Assembly: GCA_037141915.1 (NCBI GenBank)
Contig: JBAXBP010000112.1
Location: 1 to 11,061, forward strand
Origin: CAIRDP01 sp037141915
GTDB taxonomy: Bacteria > Bacteroidota > Bacteroidia > Bacteroidales > FEN-979
Direction of reading: 5' to 3'
Length of the DNA: 11,061 nt
Numbering within the stretch: position 1 is the stretch's first letter; every line of letters starts with the position of its first letter. The notes beneath the pieces were generated by a model, which was not told the origin of the DNA, ran no database searches, and saw nothing but the letters and a program-made list of their open reading frames with translations. The translations under genes were made by a program, and so were the position numbers. Shown piece by piece: positions 1 to 7,331 of this stretch.

Positions 1-123
1 GGAGTAAAACTCAAGTAATTCTTCATCTGAAGTATTCTGATCGATTCTTTGAATTGTATTGTTTTTTATATTCCCAGTAATGTGAGTTTGTTGGGTTTTA
101 TATTCTTCAAAAAGGTCATTCAT
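1..123 (-). CDS. 5' end of an unidentified gene, third in the polysaccharide-export operon (partial)
   Basis: An ATG at 123-121 on the minus strand opens a frame that stays open for 41 codons to the left edge. It begins MNDLFEEYKTQQ and is polar, with no signal peptide or membrane segment so far. The start lies one base beyond the TAG stop of the ABC ATPase gene (125-127), so translational coupling and membership of the same operon are likely. The competing ATG at 119-117 is in another frame and closes after 17 codons. Genes at this position in Wzm/Wzt operons are often glycosyltransferases or methyltransferases acting on the exported glycan, but the visible piece has no diagnostic motif and I do not assign a function. 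AT-rich like its upstream neighbours. Confidence 0.7.
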   Translation of the reverse strand, partial: MNDLFEEYKTQQTHITGNIKNNTIQRIDQNTSDEELLEFYS

Positions 124-124
124 G

Positions 125-859
125 CTAGTATTGTGTTAAATATTGATTGCATACAGTTATTGGATCACCCAAATGCAAGATTCTTCCTGTTTCAAGATAT
201 AATACACGATTAGAGTATTTCCTAACAGCATCAATATTATGTGAAACAAAAACAATTGTCTTCCCATTCTTTATAAAATTGTGAAAAACATCAAAACATT
301 TCTTTTGAAAACCTAAATCTCCAACCGCTAATACCTCATCAAGCAGTAAAATCTCTCGGTCTGCATTAATAGAAGTTGCAAAGGCTAATCTCACTTGCAT
401 GCCACTTGAAAGATTTTTTAGTTTCATATGAATGAATCTTTCTAACTCGGAAAATTCAAGAATGCTTTTATATTTTTTATCTATTTCTTTACTCGAAAGG
501 CCCAGAATTGTTCCATTAAGATAAATATTATCCTTACCTGAAAGTTCAGGATTAAATCCAACCCCAAGTTCTAAGAAGGGAGCAATAGACCCATTTAATA
601 TAATTGTTCCTTTGTCTGCTGTATAAATACCTGCAAGAATTTTTAATAATGTTGATTTGCCAGAACCATTTCTGCCAATTATACCGAAAAATTCACCTTT
701 GGCAATCTCAAATGAAACTTCATCTAACGCGATGAATGTTTCATAAGTCATGCTTTTACCTAAACTAACTAAACGTTCTTTAAATGTATCGTTATGCTCA
801 TGAGGAATTTTAAAAGTCTTGGATAATTTATAGGCTCCTATAGCTATTTGATCGTTCAT
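125..859 (-). CDS. Polysaccharide ABC transporter ATP-binding protein (Wzt/KpsT/TagH type)
   Basis: Cytoplasmic ATPase that should power export of a lipid-linked polysaccharide (O-antigen, capsule or teichoic-like glycan) through the permease encoded just upstream. All ABC motifs are visible in the 244 residues: Walker A GRNGSGKST at 62-70, signature LSSGMQ at 150-155, Walker B ILLLDE ending at 175, the following VLAVGD typical of this subfamily, and the H-loop SHN around 206-208. The segment LGVGFNPELSGKDNIYLNG is characteristic of Wzt/KpsT/TagH ATPases. At 244 residues it is nucleotide-binding domain only: the C-terminal carbohydrate-binding domain of Wzt proteins that recognise a capped O-antigen chain end is absent, so a KpsT/TagH-like mode that does not read the chain end is more likely. 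The start lies 6 bases after the permease stop and the stop is 1 base before the next start, giving a tight operon. Family is certain; the exact substrate is not. Confidence 0.95.
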   Translation of the reverse strand: MNDQIAIGAYKLSKTFKIPHEHNDTFKERLVSLGKSMTYETFIALDEVSFEIAKGEFFGIIGRNGSGKSTLLKILAGIYTADKGTIILNGSIAPFLELGVGFNPELSGKDNIYLNGTILGLSSKEIDKKYKSILEFSELERFIHMKLKNLSSGMQVRLAFATSINADREILLLDEVLAVGDLGFQKKCFDVFHNFIKNGKTIVFVSHNIDAVRKYSNRVLYLETGRILHLGDPITVCNQYLTQY

Positions 860-865
860 AATCAG

Positions 866-1651
866 TTACATTATTTCAATAATTTTCCTTGAAGTTTTAT
901 TCATAAACCAAATACTTACAAGTAAACATGGAATGAAAATGCAAATAAATATAAGTAAGTGATCCAAACGTGCGATACCATTGTCTATTAGTGCAATTCG
1001 TGAGTGTTCTATTAATAGAGTCATGGGGTTTAAGTACAATAGTGATCGAACATTTGCAGGTACCGCTGTGAATGGGTAAATAATTGGAGAAGCGTAGAAA
1101 AGGACCTGTAATAAAAGTTCCCAAATTTGATTTAAGTCCCTTAACTTGACATATAAAGTTGCAGTAAAAAAAGAAAAGACCAATGATATTCCATAAATAA
1201 GAGAGACATAAAGAAGAAATGCAAGGATATGTAACAAACTTGGATAAATGTGATAGTAAAAAAACAGGAAGATGAATAAAATAATAAGGTTGAAAAAGAA
1301 TGCAAGACTACTGTGTATGCTTGAGGAAACGATAATAAGCCATTTAGGCATATATATCTTTTTTAATATATGAGCTTTAGCCAGGAGGCTAATCATCCCA
1401 TTCATTGATGCTTCAGCGAAAAAAGACCACAATACCAATCCAACGAGAAGACGAATTGAATAGGTTGGCGTATCTTTAAAGAACAGATGTGAGAAAACAA
1501 AATTCAAAATCAAGAACAAACAGAATGGCTTTAAAAACACCCATATAATACCTAACCAGGAACCCTGATATCGCATTTTTAAGTCGGTTTTTGCTAACAT
1601 CCAGATTATTTCCCAGTTATTTGAATGCCTTAGATGTGTATTGTTTTTCAT
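866..1651 (-). CDS. Polysaccharide ABC transporter permease (ABC-2, Wzm/KpsM type)
   Basis: Inner-membrane permease of 261 residues, the usual length for this family. It starts with a short polar segment including WEIIWMLAKTDLKMRYQGS, then WLGIIWVFLKPF, a pattern typical of Wzm/KpsM/TagG proteins (the amphipathic N-terminal helix followed by TM1). About six hydrophobic segments follow, with the conserved stretch FYASPIIYPF and then NPMT near residue 210, both hallmarks of ABC-2 polysaccharide exporters. It should pair with the ATPase encoded immediately downstream to move an undecaprenyl-linked glycan across the inner membrane. It is the first intact gene of the minus-strand operon. No exact TAnnTTTG promoter was found in the 217 bases upstream; the closest is a weak TATAATTTG at 1836-1828. 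Base composition is markedly AT-rich compared with genes on the right of the window. Confidence 0.95.
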   Translation of the reverse strand: MKNNTHLRHSNNWEIIWMLAKTDLKMRYQGSWLGIIWVFLKPFCLFLILNFVFSHLFFKDTPTYSIRLLVGLVLWSFFAEASMNGMISLLAKAHILKKIYMPKWLIIVSSSIHSSLAFFFNLIILFIFLFFYYHIYPSLLHILAFLLYVSLIYGISLVFSFFTATLYVKLRDLNQIWELLLQVLFYASPIIYPFTAVPANVRSLLYLNPMTLLIEHSRIALIDNGIARLDHLLIFICIFIPCLLVSIWFMNKTSRKIIEIM

Positions 1652-1868
1652 TTACGTGGTTGCTTGCCTTAAGTTTGTTTATAAATATAGAGATTCGCAT
1701 TTTCATCTCTCATCCACCCAATAATTTCAATCTTTTCACTTTAGCTACTAAACGTAATGATCTTGAGGGATTATAAAATTAAATCTTTAAACATCTTTTC
1801 CGATTTTTTAAGAGACTCCCTTATTGCCAAATTATACACCGAAACCTCTTTGTCTGCATTTTATCATT
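1652..1868 (-). other. Intergenic stretch between permease gene and glycosyltransferase remnant
   Basis: I find no convincing gene here. Short open frames exist on both strands but none has recognisable motifs, and a short minus-strand frame near 1780-1870 has no plausible start. The stretch is where the AT-rich polysaccharide operon gives way to DNA of more average composition. A weak promoter-like TATAATTTG lies on the minus strand at 1836-1828 (one extra base in the spacer compared with TAnnTTTG, no matching -33 box) and could serve the permease operon. Confidence 0.4.
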
Positions 1869-2162
1869 TCATTGGTTCGCTTGTTTGCCGTCTTTTATCC
1901 GTCTATCAATGTCGGCTCCCAGCGCCAGAGCTTTATCATAACAGGATTTCCGGGTGCCTCCGTACACTTTGTTGTTTTTATGCTCAATGATATTCATGAT
2001 CCAGATCGGCCTGGTTAGTGCAAGGGTTTTATCACTTCCGGAATCATCCACATGTAACACCTCATCGACAATGTCAAAGGGGATTCCGGTATAGGTTTGG
2101 TAGAGGGGCTTCTCTGCATTGAAAGTGGGTAAAACGTCTATGATCCTCTTGTTTGACAGCAT
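1869..2162 (-). pseudogene. Decayed, truncated family 2 glycosyltransferase (N-terminal remnant)
   Basis: A 97-codon frame whose first 85 residues follow, position by position, the N-terminus of the GT2 subfamily of dolichol-phosphate-mannose-synthase-like enzymes: start MLSNKRII, then VLPTFNAEKPL (family: VLPAYNAEKTL), IPFDIVDEVLHVDDSGSDKT (family: IP.DIVDEVVLVDDNSSDKT), YGGTRKSCYDKALALGADI (family: YGGNQKTCYDKAL.LGADI). Similarity stops at about base 1908, just before the family's catalytic HPDYQY segment, and 12 unrelated codons lead to a stop. Intact enzymes of this group are roughly 230-320 residues. Conserved small or polar positions are replaced (V to D in the first strand, Y to F and T to P in the NAEKT block, G to V before YGG), which points to decay rather than a live short protein. 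The family comparison is from memory, not an alignment. A relic -7 element lies upstream at 2204-2197. Confidence 0.7.
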
Positions 2163-2196
2163 GACTTTGCAGGTGCATTTAGGGCCATAAATGTAA

Positions 2197-2204
2197 CAAA
2201 CTTA
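2197..2204 (-). promoter_or_regulatory. Candidate -7 element upstream of the glycosyltransferase remnant
   Basis: The minus strand reads TAAGTTTG, an exact match to the Bacteroidota TAnnTTTG element, 34 bases upstream of the remnant's ATG. No TTTG-like -33 box is found at 19-21 bases, so it is weak or a relic. Confidence 0.35.
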
Positions 2205-2285
2205 TCCGAAAACAAATATTTCTCTTTCATATGCTCTGAAAATCCGTCAACACGACATCAACACATCATGATAATCTCGATTCCT

Positions 2286-2293
2286 TATCTTTG
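2286..2293 (+). promoter_or_regulatory. Candidate -7 promoter element for the GT-C/TPR gene
   Basis: TATCTTTG is an exact match to the Bacteroidota TAnnTTTG element, and the form TATCTTTGC is common in this phylum. No good TTTG -33 box is seen at 19-21 bases upstream. If it is real, transcription starts near 2299, so the TTG at 2291-2293, the upstream-most possible start of the following gene, lies inside the promoter and cannot be translated. Confidence 0.5.
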
Positions 2294-2314
2294 CTCCAGA
2301 TCAAACTCAAATTT

Positions 2315-4141
2315 GTGCAGCCTCAAAAGAAAAAGCAACAACTCAAAAATAAACCAAAGTCCAATTCTGTCAAGGGTGTACAGCATGGGTTTTCACCAAA
2401 AAAGAAAGAGGCAGGCTTTGAAGTAAACTATCTTTTTGGTTTTGTGGTCTCTGCAATGGCGTTCTTAGTCTATGCGAATACAATTGGTCATGGTTATGCT
2501 TTGGATGATGTTGCAGCAGTGACTGACAATAAATATGTACAGGAAGGATTTGCCGGCATCCCCAAACTTCTTACCATCGATTTCTGGCATTTCGCCGGGC
2601 TGAGAATGGGATATTACCGTCCTTTGTCGCTAATCAGCTTTGCCATCGAATACCAGTTTTTTGGTCTCAATCCCCAGGTCAGTCACCTTATTAATGTTCT
2701 GTTATTCTGTACCTTAATATATTTTGTCTTTGTTTTCCTGAGCCGGTTGTTCGATAAAATAAATCCTCTCTGGGCCTTCCTGGTCTGTCTTTTGTTTGTG
2801 GCCCATCCCATTCATACCGAAGTAGTCGCAAATATTAAAGGCAGGGATGAACTGCTTAGTTTTTTAAATTTAATCCTGACATTGCACTTCATTATCAGGT
2901 TTTTACAGGAGAACCTGAGAAAGTACTTTATCCTGAGCCTTGTGTTTTTTTACCTGGCTCTTTTATCAAAGGAAAGTGCGTTGACCGGAATATTGCTTAT
3001 CCCACTGGTAATATATTATTATAATAGAGGGGATCTCAAAAAAATCCTGAAAACCACATCTGCATACCTTATTATAATTTTGATCTTCTTCATTCAGAAG
3101 AAGTTGTTATTTGAAACTGAGGATGCGTTAATCCCCCGGGATCTTTTGAATTATCCTTACAGCTATCCGGGTGTCAGGTTTTCTTCGGCCTTTATGATCT
3201 TCCTTTTTGAGATCCGGATCCTTATATTTCCCCATCCCCTTCGTTATGAATACTCTTATAATCAGATACCTGCGGTACATTGGAATGACTTTTTTGCAGT
3301 TGCCGGACTACTCACTTTCGTTGTTATATTAATTTTAGGTATGATCCAGGTTATAAAGCGATCAGAGTTAGGCCTCGCCATAGCGTTCTTTTATATCACC
3401 CTGATCCCTGCTTTCGGATTTATTCTTTTACGGGGAGGGATATTTGTTGAACGGTCATTATTTGCACCATCTCTCGGGTTCTGTATTGTGATCATTATCT
3501 TTCTTGGATTCATCACAAAGACAGATTTTAATAAAATGCTTACGATTAATTCCATGGGCGTTAAACCATATCGTGTCATATTCGTAATCAGTCTGTTGTT
3601 GTTTTTCATTGCCTCTGCAAAATGTATTTCCAGGAATAACACCTGGAAAGATTCGGGCACTTTATATCAGACTGATATTATAACCGGAGTTAACAGTGCC
3701 CAGAATCATTTACATCTTGGAAATTACTGGTTGTCAGGTGCATACCAGGAGCATGATCAGATTGAAAAACTTGCCGATATTGACAGGGGGATCTTTTACC
3801 TGAGGCAGGCAGCCCTGATTGTTCCTGATTCTCCCGAAATTTTGTTCAAACTTGGTTATGCATATGAACTCAAGCTTGGTAGTACCCGGGAAAACAGTAT
3901 CCTTGATTCGGCCATTTATTGTTTTAACCGGTCAATTGAAATGGACCCCAAGTCCTATAAGAGTTATAAAAATCTTGGAATTATTTATGAGTGGCTAGGC
4001 CGGTATGAAGTGGCTTCCTACTTTTATAATAAGTCCCTGGAAATCAATCCCCAATATGAGGAGGCTGGTATTAAGGCAAGGAAATTGAAAGAAACAAGGG
4101 GCCTTGATGTTAAGAGTAATCCATTGAACGACAAAAGGTGA
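2315..4141 (+). CDS. Multi-pass GT-C-type glycosyltransferase-like membrane protein with C-terminal TPRs (TMTC-like)
   Basis: Likely inner-membrane enzyme that transfers a sugar from a polyprenyl-phosphate donor; substrate unknown. Numbered from the upstream TTG (2291), residues 1-45 are lysine-rich and cytoplasmic, then about ten hydrophobic segments run to residue 443. Between TM1 and TM2 lies HGYALDDVAAVTDN (67-80), the acidic loop placed like the catalytic loop of GT-C enzymes. YYRPLSLISF (108-117), HPIHTEVVANIKGRDELLS (172-190), LLSKESA (224-230) and ERSLFAPSLGF (387-397) are typical of the TMTC/DUF1736-like bacterial group. The tail (from about 460) contains TPR-like helices; the best repeat is NLGIIYEWLGRYEVASYFYN with SLEINPQY (561-589), where topology would place the TPRs in the periplasm. 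I prefer the GTG at 2315 (608 residues, starting MQPQKKKQQLKNK) because the TTG at 2291 overlaps a promoter element. No clear terminator follows. The GT-C assignment is by motif memory; an O-mannosyltransferase role is inference. Confidence 0.78.
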   Translation: MQPQKKKQQLKNKPKSNSVKGVQHGFSPKKKEAGFEVNYLFGFVVSAMAFLVYANTIGHGYALDDVAAVTDNKYVQEGFAGIPKLLTIDFWHFAGLRMGYYRPLSLISFAIEYQFFGLNPQVSHLINVLLFCTLIYFVFVFLSRLFDKINPLWAFLVCLLFVAHPIHTEVVANIKGRDELLSFLNLILTLHFIIRFLQENLRKYFILSLVFFYLALLSKESALTGILLIPLVIYYYNRGDLKKILKTTSAYLIIILIFFIQKKLLFETEDALIPRDLLNYPYSYPGVRFSSAFMIFLFEIRILIFPHPLRYEYSYNQIPAVHWNDFFAVAGLLTFVVILILGMIQVIKRSELGLAIAFFYITLIPAFGFILLRGGIFVERSLFAPSLGFCIVIIIFLGFITKTDFNKMLTINSMGVKPYRVIFVISLLLFFIASAKCISRNNTWKDSGTLYQTDIITGVNSAQNHLHLGNYWLSGAYQEHDQIEKLADIDRGIFYLRQAALIVPDSPEILFKLGYAYELKLGSTRENSILDSAIYCFNRSIEMDPKSYKSYKNLGIIYEWLGRYEVASYFYNKSLEINPQYEEAGIKARKLKETRGLDVKSNPLNDKR

Positions 4142-4325
4142 ATCACCAGATATCAAGCGAATTGCGTTCATTTATTGCAAAGAGTTTTCCTGGTTATTAA
4201 TAGAGTTCTCAATCTTTTTTCATTGCACTGGCTATGATCAATGTGGCAGCTTCGACTGTCAGACAATCGTAAAGTTACACTTACCTTAAAAAAAGCTACA
4301 CTTACTAAATTTATATGCACAGATA
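4142..4325. other. Intergenic region upstream of the secreted-protein promoter
   Basis: No gene and no strong terminator hairpin is visible after the GT-C/TPR gene; the nearest candidate is a run of T at 4215-4220 without a convincing stem. The right part holds the two direct repeats listed separately. Confidence 0.4.
4271..4309 (+). repeat. Two direct repeats, 21 bases apart, upstream of a promoter
   Basis: AAAGTTACACTTACCTTA (4271-4288) and AAAGCTACACTTACTAAA (4292-4309) match at 14 of 18 positions, with 13 of the first 14 identical. The period is 21 bases, two helical turns, so both copies face the same side of the DNA. The second copy ends 16 bases before the candidate -33 box at 4326. 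This is the layout of a paired activator site; the left half (AAAGTTACA) partly resembles LytTR-type half-sites, though the match is incomplete. Confidence 0.5.
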
Positions 4326-4357
4326 CTTGTGTATTATAATACCGTGCCTTATATTTG
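4326..4357 (+). promoter_or_regulatory. Bacteroidota-type promoter for the T9SS cargo gene
   Basis: CTTG at 4326-4329 (one mismatch to TTTG), a 20-base spacer, then TATATTTG at 4350-4357, an exact TAnnTTTG. Predicted transcription start is near 4363, leaving a 5' leader of about 60 bases before the ATG at 4422. Confidence 0.65.
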
Positions 4358-4421
4358 TATAATGGAAAAAAGCCATGTCCGATTTCTAAATTGAAATTGT
4401 AATTTTAAAACCATCAATCAT

Positions 4422-7310
4422 ATGAAAAATCAATTACGTTTTCTGAAAGTACTGGGGATCCTCTTCTCAGTCTTTCTCATGAGCCAGGCCTTTGCAGCTA
4501 ACGGGCATCTTACCGGTACTGTGAAGACCTATCCAGGTCCTGGCACGGCCATAGCCGGGGCTGTTGTCACGGCGACATCGTCAACCTATAGTACGGTTAC
4601 GGCTACCACTGATGTGTCAGGGAATTTTGATATCACCTGTGCCCCTGAAACCTATTCGAATGTGGCGATTACATTTGCTGCCTATCACACCATATATGTA
4701 GCAGGTAATTATGTTGTTACTAGCGGAGGAACCAACTCTGCAATCGGTACACAATATATGAAACCGACACATTTTCTCTTTACAACAGGTGATGGTGGAG
4801 CTCCACTTTGGGAGCAATTCATTTCACTAGCAAAGTTTGATGGGACTGGTCTTGCAGCCGACGATGAAATCGCAATTTATGATGGAGGCGTATGCGTGGG
4901 GTTACTTGTCCTTTCTGAGGCTATACCTGCCCCTGGCCCAGCAATAAATTATTACCAGGCTAAGTATAATCTTAAATCATTCAGCCAGTTACTGAATCCT
5001 TCGGCAGTAGGCTATACTGCTGGTAATGCGCCTACATTTAAATGTTATTCTTATGCAACAAGTACAGAAAGTGTTTCCTGCTCAGCGTACCATGATCCAT
5101 CAGCGCCTGAAACATACAGTGGCAGTGCTTTCCCCTCAGGTTGGGGAAGTTATGGCAAAACCCAGCTTACTTTCTCATCGGTTCCCCCGGTCCATTTAAC
5201 CGGTTCGGTTACTTCGGCAGGAGCTGTGAGCGGGGCAACCGTCACATGGGGCAGCTATACAACCACCACCAACGGTTCAGGAAATTATGATTTAAGTGTT
5301 CAGCCTGGAACTAATGATTTGGTTGTTTCAAAGGCACACTATCTCACTCATACCGATGCCGGTGTAGTGGTTGCAGGCGCTACTGTGAAGAATGTTACCC
5401 TTACCGCCACAACCCCTCATTTCCCCACAGTTGCCGGGAATCCGAGTTCAACCTGGAGTGTGTATTTGTCATCTGCCAGTATCAATGCAACTGATCTTAC
5501 AACCGATGATGAAATTGCCGTTTTTGACGGAGCAACAATTGTTGGATCGTATGTTCTTGACGTTCCACTTACCCCGGGTGCAACCACCCAGCATGAAATG
5601 GTTGCTTTCGAAAAACAGGCACCAGCTCCGGGATATGTACCGGGACATACTTATATTTTCAAATGCTACAGTCAAAGTTTAGGTGTTGAGCTCTCTCTGA
5701 CCGCAGGTGCTGCAGGAATTGGCATGGCTGCCGATGGAGGAAATGCTTTTACTGGCATTGTTTTCCCGCCTACATTTAGCGATGATTACAGCCTGGTTTC
5801 ACTTGGTTTTACCATCACACCAGGATCCATTAATGGAACAGTCACCGATAATAGCGTTGTTCCTGTAGCTTTAGCCGGTGTTTTGGTTGAAGCAAAACAG
5901 GGAGCAACTGTTATTGGCTCTGCCGTTACAGGACCCGCCGGCACATATTCCATTACAGGGCTTACTGCAGGTACATATTCTGTTAAAGTAACACTTTCGG
6001 GTTATACTTTCGCCAGTTCTCCCCATGCAGGTGTTGTTTTGGCAATAGGAGGATCTGCAACAGTGAATTTCAATGATGGAGTCGCAGTTGCTGGTTATCA
6101 GGATATTGCACTTGTCCAGGGCTTCCAGTTTGTATCAACCTATTTGAACCCGACCAATAATAATTTTGCAGGTGCAGGATCAATGATTGAAGCCGCTCAT
6201 AATGGCAATGGACCGTGGAACAATAATGCCTTGCTAGAATCTATAAAGGCTCAGAATGGCAGCATGTATCAGTGGAATGGTGCTGCATTTGTGGATGGCA
6301 TTCATACCTGGGACTATCACCAGGCCTATGTATTCAACATGAATTCTGCCACCACATTCTCAGTTGCCGGGACAAACGTGCCGGTTACCACACCAATTGA
6401 TCTTACACATGATGCTAACGGAGGAGTTACTTTCCCGGCATTCTTGATGGTCAGCTATTTCCCGCAGGGCCAGATGGATGCTTCCCATGCGCTGGATGGT
6501 ATAAAAGCATCATTAATCTGGGCCAAGAATTCAGCAGGGAAAACCCTTCGTAAAATTGCTGGCACCTGGGTTAATAACATTGGTAATATGAAGCCAGGTG
6601 AAGGATACCAGTTATATATGTCTGCTCCTGCAACATTGGTCTACCCAACTTCAAAATCAGGTGCGGAAATTTCAGGTGAGGATAACCTCCAGCATTTCGT
6701 TTTTGGTGGTGGTAATGCAGCGAATGCAGTATACACCATATATGTAAACGGAACCGGAATGAATGTTGGTGATGAAATCGCTGCATACGATGCAGGGGTT
6801 ATGGTCGGTGCCGGAAAGATTAGTTCCACAACCGATACCTGGCAAAACAGCATCCCTACCTTTATACAATTAGGAAGTGGTGACGGATATCATGTTGGAG
6901 ATCCTGTTACTCTCAGGTACTGGGATTCCATGAGGAATTTGGAATATTCATTAAGCCTCAGTCCTGTCCAGAATTCCGCCAGTACATACTATTACTTTGG
7001 AACAACGTATCCTGGTGGTGACGGTAGATTCACCCAGTTTAATGTTGTAAAGGGACCGGCAGGTGTTAATGATAATTCAGCCATAGCCACAACTATATAT
7101 CCGAATCCTGCACATGATTATCTGAAGATCGTTGCTGATCGGAATATCGACAGAGTTTCTCTGCTGAATATTGTTGGCCAGGTGGTTGCTCAGAAACCGG
7201 TTGACGGTTCTTCATACCAGCTGAGTCTCAGCGGGATCAACCCGGGAATTTACTTCCTGAAGATCGAAGCTAACGGACAGGTATCAACCCAGAAGGTTGT
7301 TATCCAGTAA
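4422..7310 (+). CDS. Modular secreted protein with carboxypeptidase-regulatory-like domains and a T9SS type A sorting domain
   Basis: Exported through Sec, then across the outer membrane by the type IX system, and probably released or anchored at the cell surface after removal of the sorting domain. The signal peptide is residues 1 to about 26 (charged MKNQLRFLK, hydrophobic core, cleavage near AFA/A). Beta-sandwich domains resembling carboxypeptidase regulatory-like domains lie at about 28-115, 257-331 and 468-552, each with a G.(V/L/I).G(T/S)V start and a later G.Y or G.F strand. They alternate with three copies of a module that starts HF and carries DDEIAIYDGG (147-156), DDEIAVFDGA (362-371) and GDEIAAYDAG (783-792). 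A two-unit repeat occupies about 566-742. The C-terminus (882-962) is a classic sorting domain: YPNPAHDYLKI, then LLNIVGQVV, then NPGIYFLKIE and a final QKVVIQ. No catalytic motif is visible, so adhesion, glycan binding or a structural surface role is more likely than an enzyme. Monocistronic, between its own promoter and a hairpin cluster. Confidence 0.93.
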   Translation: MKNQLRFLKVLGILFSVFLMSQAFAANGHLTGTVKTYPGPGTAIAGAVVTATSSTYSTVTATTDVSGNFDITCAPETYSNVAITFAAYHTIYVAGNYVVTSGGTNSAIGTQYMKPTHFLFTTGDGGAPLWEQFISLAKFDGTGLAADDEIAIYDGGVCVGLLVLSEAIPAPGPAINYYQAKYNLKSFSQLLNPSAVGYTAGNAPTFKCYSYATSTESVSCSAYHDPSAPETYSGSAFPSGWGSYGKTQLTFSSVPPVHLTGSVTSAGAVSGATVTWGSYTTTTNGSGNYDLSVQPGTNDLVVSKAHYLTHTDAGVVVAGATVKNVTLTATTPHFPTVAGNPSSTWSVYLSSASINATDLTTDDEIAVFDGATIVGSYVLDVPLTPGATTQHEMVAFEKQAPAPGYVPGHTYIFKCYSQSLGVELSLTAGAAGIGMAADGGNAFTGIVFPPTFSDDYSLVSLGFTITPGSINGTVTDNSVVPVALAGVLVEAKQGATVIGSAVTGPAGTYSITGLTAGTYSVKVTLSGYTFASSPHAGVVLAIGGSATVNFNDGVAVAGYQDIALVQGFQFVSTYLNPTNNNFAGAGSMIEAAHNGNGPWNNNALLESIKAQNGSMYQWNGAAFVDGIHTWDYHQAYVFNMNSATTFSVAGTNVPVTTPIDLTHDANGGVTFPAFLMVSYFPQGQMDASHALDGIKASLIWAKNSAGKTLRKIAGTWVNNIGNMKPGEGYQLYMSAPATLVYPTSKSGAEISGEDNLQHFVFGGGNAANAVYTIYVNGTGMNVGDEIAAYDAGVMVGAGKISSTTDTWQNSIPTFIQLGSGDGYHVGDPVTLRYWDSMRNLEYSLSLSPVQNSASTYYYFGTTYPGGDGRFTQFNVVKGPAGVNDNSAIATTIYPNPAHDYLKIVADRNIDRVSLLNIVGQVVAQKPVDGSSYQLSLSGINPGIYFLKIEANGQVSTQKVVIQ

Positions 7311-7331
7311 TAAAAATTGATTGATGGTTTG

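Noticed and set aside
1591..2018. Three overlapping plus-strand frames of 61-77 codons
   Set aside because: They have no family-like motifs, overlap each other, and in part lie opposite the permease gene and the GT2 remnant, whose minus-strand frame has clear similarity.
4142..4220. Terminator after the GT-C/TPR gene, suggested by the T run at 4215-4220
   Set aside because: No stable stem precedes the T run.
4271..4309. Reading the two repeats as a CRISPR array
   Set aside because: Only two imperfect 18-base units with a 3-base gap, no spacers and no cas genes.
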